Source of the DNA: Inia geoffrensis
Lineage: Eukaryota > Chordata > Mammalia > Artiodactyla > Iniidae
Reading direction: 5' to 3'
Length of the DNA: 64,000 nucleotides
Assembly (NCBI GenBank): GCA_036417435.1
Contig: CM070907.1
Span: 59,628,001 to 59,692,000, forward strand
Part shown: positions 46,936 to 57,646 of the stretch, piece by piece
Layout of the letters: each line of letters opens with the position of its first letter
Numbering within the stretch: the stretch's first letter is position 1
Made by a program: the position numbers and the translations under genes
Notes under the pieces: model-generated
Told to the model about the DNA's origin: nothing
The model's database searches: none
What the model saw: the letters and a program-made list of their open reading frames with translations, nothing else

Positions 46936-47429
46936 TTATATACCTTATCTCTGTGATAGCCTCCCAGGAAGAGATGTTTCATCTTGGTGCTCAAGACTAT
47001 AGGTGTTCATCCATTAGACAATTTGGGGAAGGTATTTCTGAAGAAGAGAGTAGCAAAGCCTAGAGGTAAGAGACAAGATGTTGAGTCTGGAGAGCCATGT
47101 GTAATTCAGTGTTAGTGATACAGTGCCAGCTTTGGAGAGGGCTCAGCTGTGAGGCTGGAGAGAGAGCCACTGAGCAGAGCCAAGTCTATCCTAGGTACCC
47201 TGCTAGGGAGGATGGGAGTGATTCATAATCACTAGAGAAGATTCAGCCACAAAACTACATAGTAAGATTACCATTTTGGAAGAATGAAATTGTAACACTG
47301 TGATCCATTTTGCCATTCTGTAGCTAACCAGTAATTCATCTAATTAAGTATGCCCTCCTACCTTTCTTAAGACATGTCCTTGGGGAGTACAGAGATGAGC
47401 AGAACAGGAATTTAGTGGAAAGAGGAGAA
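46936..47429. other. Unassigned, possibly L2 interior
   Basis: Faint likeness to L2 interior (gagagccatgtgtaattcag...). No coding frame of note. Confidence 0.3.
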
Positions 47430-47550
47430 GCCAGGCTTAGATTTCAGATAGGTAAGCCTTTTTACCTCCTCTAATCTGTTTCCTCCAGTGTGCAACCTGG
47501 GTAATGAATACAACCTGCACTGCTTACAATGAACTGTGAGGATCACATGT
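47430..47550 (+). mobile_element. MIR SINE fragment
   Basis: 'tttttacctcctctaatctg', 'tttcctccagtgtgcaacct' and 'gaactgtgaggatcacatgt' fit the sense MIR 3' half. Confidence 0.55.
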
Positions 47551-47554
47551 GGCT

Positions 47555-47885
47555 TCATTTTTTTATGACAACTTTATTGAAATATAGTTCACATACAATA
47601 TAATTTGCCCATTTAAAGTGTACAATTCGGTGGATTTTAGTATATTCAGAGTAGTGCAACCATCACTAAAATCAATTTTAGAATATTTTCATCACCCCAA
47701 AAAGAAACTCCACACCCTTTGGCCTTCACTCCCCATTACCCTCCTCCTCCCTGGGCCCTGGCAACCACTAATCCATTTTCTGTCTCTATGGATTAACCTA
47801 TTCTGAACATTTCATGTAAATGGAATCATACTGCACATAGCCTTTGTGACTTAGCATGTTATATTAAATGAAATCAGCCATTATC
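47555..47885 (-). mobile_element. Old antisense L1 3' end (L1M-like)
   Basis: 'acaactttattgaaatatag', 'cccatttaaagtgtacaatt', 'ggcaaccactaatccatttt' and 'gtaaatggaatcatactgca' are the L1M 3'UTR and ORF2 end read antisense. Confidence 0.75.
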
Positions 47886-48084
47886 TGAAATACTACCCTG
47901 GCCATTAGGCAAGTAGATACTATCAGTAATAATAGTAGCATAATAAAATAATACCTACAATAAATACCTCCAATGAAAGTGTATGTGTTCTAGTAACCTC
48001 TATGTCCTCAGAGTTTAGCCCTATTCTGGGAATATACTAATTAGTCACTCATTTGTTGACTACTGAATGAGTATTAATAAAAAT
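47886..48084. other. Unassigned sequence
   Basis: No feature recognised. Confidence 0.4.
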
Positions 48085-48305
48085 AATGATCACACATTTG
48101 TACCATGCTTTGTTTTCAAAGCTCATTTTTATTTGACTCTCACAAAATGCTTGGAAAAATGAGTACTATTATTATAATTACTTTACCAAGCAAGCAGAGT
48201 CCAGAAAAGTTAAATGACTTACATAAGAACAGAAGCCATTCAGTAGTAGAGCCAGAATTTAATTATAGATTTTCATGTCTCAAAGCTTTGTCTTGTGGAC
48301 CACAA
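48085..48305 (-). mobile_element. MIR SINE
   Basis: Antisense MIR: 'tttgtaccatgctttgtttt', 'aagtactattattataa'-type run near 48163-48180, 'cagaaaagttaaatgactta' and 'tcagtagtagagccagaatt'. Confidence 0.75.
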
Positions 48306-48835
48306 ATTCTGAATATGATTGGAGAGTCATAAGAGTGATACTACCTTAAAATCTTGCCCAGACTCGTTTTCAAAGGGATATATCATTCATACCATTTATA
48401 GCCACTCATTATGGCCTATCAGTTTTATCATACATGGAGCTCCTATTGACTGGTGAATCCTTGAGCCCTGGGTTGCAATGGATTCAGAAGCTCTATCTGG
48501 GTGTGGCAGAAATGAGTGTCAGAATTAGTGATGTCTGTGGGTGTGAGAGTAAGAAGTGAGTGTAGGCTCTGACATGTACTTGCCACCCCTGTGATAAGAC
48601 ATTGTCCTTGGAAGAAGACATAAAAACATATTGTAGTTCTTAACTTACCTATAGTACATTATCACCCATGCCCATATGAATGTGGCATTTGATGAATGAT
48701 TAAAAGATCACAGCATAATTGTTGTTGGCTTTTTAGGGAGATATGAAGTACACACTAAAACAATCCACAAGGAGGAATTTTCTGTGCTATAAAACCTTAT
48801 TCAGAAAAATATTGATTGAGCACAGATGATCCAAT
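48306..48835. other. Unassigned sequence
   Basis: No feature recognised. Confidence 0.4.
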
Positions 48836-48960
48836 AATGTTTTTCTAATTTCAATGATTATAAATAATACTTTATTGAACATTTTTGTATATAAAACCTT
48901 TTTGGAATTTTAGAATTTTTCCTTTTGGATAAATTATTCTGCAGTAGCAACCTGATACAT
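48836..48960 (-). mobile_element. Old L1-like fragment
   Basis: 'tgattataaataatacttta' followed by ttgaacatttttgtatataa and 'ccttttggataaattattct' resembles the antisense old L1 ORF2/3'UTR boundary. Very diverged. Confidence 0.4.
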
Positions 48961-49142
48961 AGGAAAATGCTTTCCAAAAGCTTTTATGTTAAACTAGAGA
49001 CATCATTAGAAGATGATAATATAATTGAAAGAACTAATTTAACAGAAAAAAGTAAAAAGTATAAAGCTTCTTTGTGGCAAAAATATGGAAATGTATCTGT
49101 ATAGAGAGTGCTGTAAAAAGTAGGAAGCAGTGCTATATGCTC

Positions 49143-49296
49143 TTTTTAAAAATTTATTGAGGTATAGTCGATGTACAATATTATGTTTCAGGTGTACAAC
49201 ACAGTGATTAACAATTTTTAAGGTTATACTCAATTTATAGTTATTATAAGCTATTGGCTGTATTCCCTGTGTTGTACAACATATCCTGGTAGCTTA
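49143..49296 (-). mobile_element. L1 3'UTR fragment
   Basis: 'aaatttattgaggtatagtc', 'gatgtacaatattatgtttc' and 'ctgtgttgtacaacatatcc' are an L1 3' end of a different subfamily from the L1 that begins at 49297. Confidence 0.7.
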
Positions 49297-50396
49297 TTTT
49301 TTTATTGAAGTGTGGTTGATTTACAGTGCTTTAGGTATGATGAAAAGTGATTCAGATATATATAGATATATATGTATTTTTCAGATTCTTTTCCATTATA
49401 GGTTATTACAAGATACTGAATATAGTTCCTGCTGCTATACAGTAGGTCCTTGTTGTTTATCTATTTTATATATAGTAGTGTGTATCTGTTAATCCCAAAC
49501 CCCTAATTTATCCCTACCCCCTTTTCCCCTTTGGTAATGATAAGTTTCATTTCTAGATGTGTGAGTCTCTATTTTGTAAGTAAGTTCATTTGTCTCATTT
49601 TTTTAGATTCCACATATAATTTCATATGATATTTCTCTTTGACTCATTTCATTTAGTATGATAATCTCTATTTCCATCCATGTTGCTGCAAATGGCATCA
49701 TTTCATTCTTTTTTATGGCTGAGTAGTATTCCACTGTGTATATATAACATATCTTTATCCATTCATCTGTTGATGGACATTTAGCTTGCATCCATGTCTT
49801 GGCTATTGTAAATAGTGCTGCTATGAAGACTAGGGTGTATGTACCTTTTCAAATCAGAGTTTTCAACTTTCTGGATATATGCCCAGGAGTGGGATTGCCA
49901 TATCATATGGTAACTCTATTTGGCTTTTTTAAAGGAAACTTCATACTGCTTTCCATGGTGGCTGCACCAATTTACATTCCCACCAACAGTGTAGGACGGT
50001 TCCCTTTTCTCCACAATTTATTATTTGTAGACTTTTTTTTTTAGCATCTTTATTGGAATGTAATTGTTTACAATGGTGTGTTAGTTTCTGTTGTATAACA
50101 AGGTGAATTAGCTATACCTATACATATATCCCCATATCTCCTCTCTCTTGCATCTCCCTCACACCCTCCCTACCCCACCCCTCTAGGTGGTCACAAAGCA
50201 CTGAGCTAATCCCCCTGTGCTTTACAGCTGCTTTCCACTAGCTATCTTCTACATTTGGTAGTGTATATATGTCCATATCACTCTCTCACTTCTTCCAGCT
50301 TACCCTGCCCCCTCCCTGTGTACTCAAGTCCATTCTCTACATCTGTATCTTTATTCCTGTCCTGCCCCTACGTTCCTCAGAACCTTTTTCTTTTTT

Positions 50397-53300
50397 TTAG
50401 ATCCATATATATATATATGTGTGTTAGCATATGGTATTTGTTTTTCTCGTTCTGACTTACTTCACTCTATATGACAGACCCTAGGTCCATCCACCTCATT
50501 ACAAATAACTCAATTTTGTTTCCTTTCATGGTTGAGTAATATTCCATTGTATATATGTGCCACATCTTCTTTATCCATTCATCTGTCAAAGGACACTCAG
50601 GTTGCTTCCATGTCCTGGCTATTGTAAATAGTGCAGCAATGAATATTGTGGTACATGACTCTTTTTGAATTATGGTTTTCTCAGGGTATATGCTGAGTAG
50701 TAGGATTGCTGGATCATATGGTAGTTCTATTTTTAGTTTTTTAAGGAACCTCCTTACTGTTCTTCATAGTGGCTATATCAATTTACATTCCCACCAACAG
50801 TGCAAGAAGGTTCCCTTTTCTCCAAACCCTCTCCAGCATTTATTTTTTGTAGATTTTTTGATGATGGCCATTCTGACCGGTGTGGGGTGATACCTCATTG
50901 TAGTTTTGATTTGCATTTCTCTGATGATTAGTGATGTTGAGCATCCTTTCATGTGCTTGTTGCCAATCTATATATCTTCTTTGGAGAAATGTCTAATTAG
51001 ATCTTCTGCCCATTCTTGAATTGGATTGTTTGTGTTTTTGATATTGAGCTGCATGAGCTGCTTGTATATGCTGGCGATTAATCCTTTGCCAGTTGCTTCG
51101 TTTGCAAATAGTTTCTCCGATTCTGAGGGTTGTCTTTTCATCTTGCTTATGGTTTCCTTTGCTGTGCAAAAGCTTTGAAGTTTCATTAGGTCCCATTTGT
51201 TTATTTTTGGTTTTATTTCCATTTGTCTAGGAGGAGGGTCAAAAAGGATCTTGCTGTGATTTGTGTCATAAATAAATATAGTGTTCTGCCTATATTTTCC
51301 CCTAAGAGTTATATAGTATGTGGCCTTATATTTAGATCTTTAATCCATTTTGAGTTTATATTTGTGTATGGTGTTAGGGAGTGTTCTAATTGTATTCATT
51401 TACATGTAGCTGTCCAGTTTTCCCAGCACCACTTATTGAAGAGGCTGTCTTTTCCCCATTGTATATTCTTGCCTCTTTTATCAAAGATAAGGTGACCATA
51501 CATGCATGGGTTATCTCTGGGATCTCTATCCTGTTCCATTGATTTATATTTCTGTTTTTGTGCCAGTACCGTACTGTCTTGATGACTGTAGCCTTGCGGT
51601 AAAGTCTGAAGTCTGGAAGCCTGATTCTTCCAGCTCTGTTTTTCCTTCTCAAGATTGCTTTGGCTATTCAGGGTCTTTTGTGTTTCCATAAAAATTGTGA
51701 ATTTTTTTGTTCTAATTCTGTGAAAAATGCCAGTGGTAGTTTGATAGGGTTTGCATTGAATCTGTAGATTGCTTTGGGGTGTATAGTCATTTTCACAATA
51801 TTGATTCTTCCAATCCAAGGACATAGTATTCTTATCCATCTGTATCATCTTTAATTTTTTTCATCAGTGTCTTATAGTTTTCTGCATATAGGTCTTTTGT
51901 CTCCTTAGGTAGGTTTATTCCTAGGTATTTTATTCTTTCTGTTTCAATGGTAAATGGGAGTGTTTCCTTAATTTCAGTTTCAGACTTTTCATCATTGGTG
52001 TATAGGAATGCATGATCTTAGTTGAAATGCTTTCAGTTTTTCACCTTTGAGAATGATGTTGGCTTGTTAATACGGCCTTTATTATGTTGAGGTAAGTTCC
52101 CTCTATGCCTTCGTTCTGGAGAGTTTTTATCATAAATGGGTTTTGAAATATATCAAAAGCTTTTTCTGGGGCTTCCCTGGTGGCGCAGTGGTTGGGGGTC
52201 CGCCTGCTGATGCAGGGGACACGGGTTCGTGCCCCAGTCCAGGAAGATCCCACATGCCGCAGAGCGGCTGGGCCCATGGGCCATGGCCGCTGAGCCTGCA
52301 CATCCGGAGCCTGTGTTCTGCAGTGGGAGAGGGCATGGCAGTGAAAGGCCTGCATACCACAAAAAAAAAAAAAAGCTTTTTCTGCGTGTACTGAGATGAT
52401 CATATGATTTTTACCCTTTAATTTGTTAATATGGTGTATCACATTGATTGATTTGCATACATTGAAGAATCCTTGCATTCCTTGGATAAACCCATCTTGA
52501 TCATGATGTGTGATCCTTTTAATGTGCTGTTGTATTCTGTTTGCTAGTATTTTGTTGAGGATTTTTGCATCTATATTCATCAGTGATATTGGCCTGTAGT
52601 TTTCTTCTTTTGTGACATCTTTGTCTGGTTTTGGTATCAGGGTGATGGTGGCCTCACGGAATGAGTTTGGGAGTGTTTCTCCCTCTGCTATATTTTGGAA
52701 GAGTTTGAGGATAGTTGTTAGCTCTTCTGTAAATTGCTAGAATGTGCCTTTTAAGCCATCTGCTCCTGGGCTTTTGTGTGTTGGAAGATTTTTAATCAGT
52801 GTTTCAATTTCAGTCCTTGTGATTGGTCTGTTTATGTTTCAGTCCTTGTGATTGGTCTGTTTATGTTTTCTGTTGCTTCCTGATTCAGTCTCGGAAGGTG
52901 GTGCTTTTCTAAGAATTTGTCCATTTCTTTCAGGTTTTCCATTTTATTGGCATATAGTTTGCTTGTCGAAATCTCTCATGATCATTTGTATTTCTGCAGT
53001 GTCCATTGTTACTTCTCCTTTTTCATTTCTAATTCTGTTGATTTCAGTCATTTCTCTTTTTTTCTTGATGAGTCTGGCTAATAGTTTATTAATTTTGTTT
53101 ATCTTCTCAAAGAAGCAACTTTTATTTTATTGATCTTTGCTATTGTTTCATTCATTTCTTTTTCATTTATTTATGATCTGATTTTTTTTTATTTCTTTCC
53201 TTCTAACATTGGTTTTTTGTTTGTTATACTTTCTCTAATTGCTTTAGGTGTAAGGTTAGGTTGTTTATTTCAGATTTTTCTTGTTTCTTGAGATAGGATT

Positions 53301-54191
53301 GTATTTCTATAAACTTCCCTCTTAGAACTTCTTTTGCTGCATTCCATAGGTTTTGGGTCATCATGTTTTGTCATTTGTTTCTAGGTAGTTTTTGATTTCC
53401 CCTTGGATTTGTTCAGTGATCTCTTGGTTATTTAGTAGTGTATTGTTAGGCCTCCATGTGTTTGTATTTTTTTACAGTTTTCTTCCTGTAGTTGGTACCT
53501 AGTTTCATAGTGTTGTGGTCATAAAAGATACATGATCTGATTTCAATTTCCTTAAATTTACCAAACTTGATTTGTGACTCAAGATATGATCTATCCTGGA
53601 GAATGTTCCATGAGCACTTGAGAAGAAAGTATATTCTGTTGTTTTTGGATGGAATTTCCTATAAATATCAATTAAGTCCATCTTGCTAATGTGTTATTTA
53701 AAGCTTGCATGTCCTTATTTATTTTCATTTTGGATGATCTGCCCATTGGTGAAAGTGGGGTGTTAACGTCCCCTGTTATTATTGTGTTACTGTCAATTTC
53801 CTCTTTTATGGCTGTTAACATTTGCCTTATATATTGAGGTGCTCCTATGCTGGGTGCATAAATATTTACAATTGTTGTATCTTCTTGGATTGATCCCTTA
53901 ATCATTATGTAGTGTCCTTCTTTGTCTCTTCTAATAGTCTTTCTTTTAAAGTCTACTTTGTCTGCTATGAGAATTGCTACTCCAGCTTTCTTTTGATTTC
54001 CATTTGCATGGAATATCTTCCTCCATCCCCTCACTTACAGTCTGTATGTGTCCCTAGGTCTGAAATAGGTGTCTTGTAGCCAGCATATATATGAGTCTTG
54101 TTTTTGTATCCATTCAGCCAGTCTATGTTTTTGGTTGGAGCATTTAATCCATTTACATTTAAGGTAATTATTGATATGTACCTGTTACTAT
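50397..54191 (-). pseudogene. L1 ORF2, copy C, heavily broken
   Basis: The expected start codon aligned with copy B reads ATA (54189-54191), so initiation is lost. The endonuclease remnant 54034-53672 keeps VGVAILIADK-like and GDVNTPLSPM sequence; the first Asp of the family's GDFNTP motif is kept. A 29-bp tandem duplication sits at 52811-52868, a SINE at 52169-52370 and a ~250-bp deletion at about 52013. Short RT pieces remain (52580-52041 includes [19 protein letters not shown]). The Cys-rich end near 50800 is shifted out of frame. The stop complement is at 50397-50399. Confidence 0.88.
52169..52370 (+). mobile_element. CHR-type SINE inside L1 copy C
   Basis: It begins GGGCTTCCCTGGTGGCGCAG, with B box GGTTCGTGCCC near 52224, and ends in a polyA run at 52360-52370. 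Perfect 14-bp target-site duplications AAAAGCTTTTTCTG lie at 52155-52168 and 52371-52384. It is opposite in orientation to its L1 host. Confidence 0.96.
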
Positions 54192-54238
54192 TTTCTTAAT
54201 TGTTTTTGTAGAGGTTTTCCTTCTCATGTTTTCCCTGC

Positions 54239-55122
54239 CTAGAGAAGTTCCTTTTGCATTTGTTGTAAAGCTGGTTTGGTGATGCTGAATTCTCTTAGCT
54301 TTTGCTTGTCTGTAAATGTTTTAATTTCTCCGTCAAATCTGAATGAAATCCATACTGGGTAATCTTTGTTGTAGGTTTTTTCCTTTTACCACTTTAAATA
54401 TGTCCTGCCACACCCTTCAGGCTTGCAGAGTTTCTGCTGTGAAATCAGGTGTTAACCTTATGGGGATTCCCTTGTATGTTATTTGTTGCTTTTCCCTTGC
54501 TGCTTTTAATATTTTTTCTTTGTATTTATTTTTTGATAGTTTCAAATGTTTCATGGCGTGTATCTCCTGGATTTATCCTATATGGGACTCTCTGTGCTTC
54601 TTGGACTTGATTAACTATTTCCTTTCCCATATTAGGGAAGTTTTCAACTATAATCTCTTCAAGTATTTTCTCAGTCCCTTTCTTTTCCTCTTCATCTTCT
54701 GGGACCCCTATAATTTGAATATTGGTGTGTTTAATGTTGTCCCAGAGGTCTCTGAGACTGTCCTCAATCCTTTTCATTCTTTTTTCTTTATTCTGCTCTG
54801 TGGTAGTTATTTCCACTATTTTATCTTCCAGGTCACTTATCCATTCTTCTGCCTCGGTTATTCTGCTATTGATTCCTTCTAGAGAAATTTTAATTTCATT
54901 TATTGTGTTGTTCATCATTGTGTGTTCGCTCTTTAATTCTTCTAGGTCCTTGTTAAGCATTTCTTGTATTTTCTCCATTCTGCTTCTACGATTTTGGATC
55001 ATCTTTTCTATCATTACTCTGAATTCTTTTTCAGGAAAACTGCCTATTTCCTCTTCATTTGTTTGGTCTCGTGGGTTTTTACCTTGCTCCTTCATCTGCT
55101 GTGTATTTCTCTGTCTTCTCAT
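54239..55122 (-). pseudogene. L1 ORF1, copy C, C-terminus broken
   Basis: The first 198 codons (55122-54526) are open: MRRQRNTQQMKEQ, a coiled coil (EELKSEH..., ITEAEEWISDLEDKI) and an RRM start (NIQIIGVPEDEE), up to VPYRINPG. A deletion then shifts the frame (GDTRHETFE in place of GRNTPRHILIKL), so the C-terminal domain is lost. The stop complement aligned with copy B is at 54239-54241. Confidence 0.9.
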
Positions 55123-57254
55123 TTTAGTTAACTTATTGCATTTGAGGTCTCCTGTTCTCAGGCTGCATGTTCGTAGTTCCCCTTGCTTTTGGTGTCTGCC
55201 CCCAGTGGGTAAGGTTGGTTCAGTGGGTTGTGTAGGCTCTTTGGTGGAGTGGACTGGTGCCTGTGTTCTGGTGGATGAGTTTGGATCTTGTCTTTCTGAT
55301 GGGCAGGACTGCGTCCGGTGGTGTGTTTGGCTTATCTTTGAACATATTATGATTTTTGGCAGCCTCTCTGCTAATGGCTGGGATTGTGTTACTGTCTTGC
55401 TAGCTGTTTGGCATGTGGTGTCCAGCAGTGTAGTTTGCTGGTCGTTGAGTGGAGCTGGGTCTTAGCATTGAGATGGAGATCTCTGGGAGAGCTATCGCCG
55501 TTTAATATTACGTGGGGGTGGGAGATCTCTGGTGGACCAATGTCCTGGACTGGCTCTCCCATCTAACAGGCTCAGTCCTGACAACCAGCCAGAACCCCAA
55601 GACCCTATCAGCCACACAGCTCAGAAGAAAAAGGAGAAAAAAAAAAAAAAAAAGAAAGGAAGAAAAAGAAATAAAGTAAAAGAAATAAAGTTAATAAAAT
55701 AAATTAAAAAATTATTTTAAAAAATATATAATAAAAAAGGAAGAAAGAGAGAGCAACCAAACCAATAAACAAATCTACCATGATAACAAGCGCTAAAAAC
55801 TATACTAAAAAAAATAAAAAATAAGGACAGACAGAACCCTAGGATAAAAGGTAAAGCAAAGCTATACAGACAAAAGCACACAAAGAAGCATGCACATACA
55901 CACTCACAAAAAGAGATAAAGGGAAAAAAAATATATATATATAAAAAGGAAGAGAGCAACCAAATCAGTAAACACATCTACCAATGATAATAAGCTCTAA
56001 ATACTAAGATAAACATATAACCAGAAACAAAGTAGATGCATAAAGCAAACCCCAAGTCTACAGTTGCTCCCAAAGTCCACCACCTCAATTTTGGGATGAT
56101 TTGTTGTCTATTCAGGTATTCTACAGATGCAGGGTACATCAAGTTGATTGTGGAGATTTAATCTGCTGTTCCTGAGGCTGCTGGGAGAAATTTCAATTTC
56201 TGTTCTTTGTTCACACAGCTCCTGTGGTTCAGCTTTGGAATTGGCCTTGCCTCTGAGTGTAGGTTGCCTGAGGGCGTCTATTCCCTACCCAGACAGGATG
56301 GGGTTAAAGTAGCAGCTGATTAGGGGGCTATGGCTCACTCAGGGAGGCATATGGAAAACAGGGCGAGCTGAGGGAGCAGAAATGGGCATGACATTGCAAC
56401 AGCTTGAGGCACGCTCTGTGTTCTCCCAGGGAAGTTGTCCCTGGATCATGGCAGCCTGGCCATGGCGGGCTGCACAGGCTTCCGGGAGGGGAGGTGTGGA
56501 TAGTGACCTGTGTGCTTGCACACAGGCTTCTTGGTGGCTGTAGCAGCAGTCTTAGCATTTCATGCCCGTCTCTGGTGTCTGCGCTGTTAGCTCCACTTGC
56601 GCCTATCTCTGGAGCTCGTTTAGGCCGTGCTCTGAATCCCCTTTCCTCGTGCACCCTGAAACAATGGTCTCTTGCCTCTTTGGCAGTTCCAGAATTTTTC
56701 CTGGATTCCCTCCCAGCTAGCTGTGGCACACTAGCCCCCTTCAGTCTGTCTCCACACGGCCAACCCCAATCCTCTCCCTGGGATCTGAACTCCAATGCCT
56801 GAGCCTCAGCTCCCAGCCCCCACCTGCCAGGCGTGTGTGCAGACAAGCATCTCAGGCTGGTGAGTGCTGGTCAGCACAGATCCTCTGTGCGGGAATCTCT
56901 CTGCTTTGCCCTCTGCACCCCTGTTGCTGCGCTGTCTTCTGTGGCTCCGAAGCTTCCACCCCACGCAACCCCTGTCTCCACCTGTGAAGGGGCTTCCTAG
57001 TGTGTGGAAACTTTTCCTCCTTCACAGCTCCCTCCCAGAGGTGCAGGTCCCATCCCTATTCTTTTCTCTCTGTTTTTTTTTTTCTTTTACCCTACCCAGG
57101 TACATGGGGAGTTTCTTGCCTTTTGGGAAGTCTGAGGTCTTCTACCAGCATTCGGTAGTTAGGAGTAGTTCCACACGTAGATGTATTTTTGATGTATTTG
57201 TGGAAAGGAAGGTGATCTCCACATCTTACTGCTCTGCCATCTTGAAGGTCCTCC
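55123..57254 (-). promoter_or_regulatory. L1 copy C 5'UTR
   Basis: 2.13 kb with the same segment order as copy B but without the GGAA array, and with about one 38-bp monomer (near 56565-56605). It has its own internal duplication: a GGAAGA...AGAGCAACCAAA block at about 55738-55800 recurs at about 55946-56005. A 172-codon minus-strand frame (56846-56328) is related to shorter frames in copies A and B. Confidence 0.8.
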
Positions 57255-57438
57255 TGTAGACTTTTTAAATGATGGCAATTCTGACTGGTGCTGTGAGGTG
57301 GTACCTCATTATAGTTTTGATCTACATTTTTCTAATAATTAGCATTCTTGAGCACCTTTTCATGTGTTTATTAGCCATATTTAAGTCTTCTTTGGAGAAA
57401 TGTCTGTTTAGGTCTTCTGCCCATTTTTTGATTGGGTT

Positions 57439-57646
57439 TTTTTTTTTTTTTTGGCGGTATGTGGGCCTCTCACTGTTGTGGCCTCTCCCGCTGTGGAGCA
57501 CAGGCTCTGGACACGCAGGCTCAGCAGCCATGGCTCACGGGCCCAGCCGCTCTGCGGCACGTGGGATCTTCCCGGACCGGGGCACGAACCCATGTCCCCT
57601 GCATCGGCAGGCGGACTCTCAACCACTGTGCCACCAGGGAAGCCCC
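57439..57646 (-). mobile_element. CHR-type SINE in the older L1 host
   Basis: Antisense CHR SINE with a T-run at 57439-57453 and the head complement CACCAGGGAAGCCCC at the right. A short duplication TGGGTT flanks it (57433-57438, 57647-57652), possibly longer if the T-run is counted. It interrupts the 'tttgattgggttgtttt' ORF2 sequence of the host L1. Confidence 0.92.

Larger units (their letters stand above)
50038..57254 (-). mobile_element. L1 copy C: full-length cetacean L1, older than copy B
   Basis: A 7217-bp insertion within an older antisense L1. Target-site duplications TGTAGACTTTTT lie at 50026-50037 and 57255-57266. The 3' end type matches copies A and B, and the 5' end carries a YY1-like site. 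The order is 5'UTR (55123-57254), ORF1 (54239-55122), ORF2 (50397-54191), 3'UTR. It has more lesions and fewer CpGs than copy B, and a SINE inside, so it is older. Confidence 0.94.
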
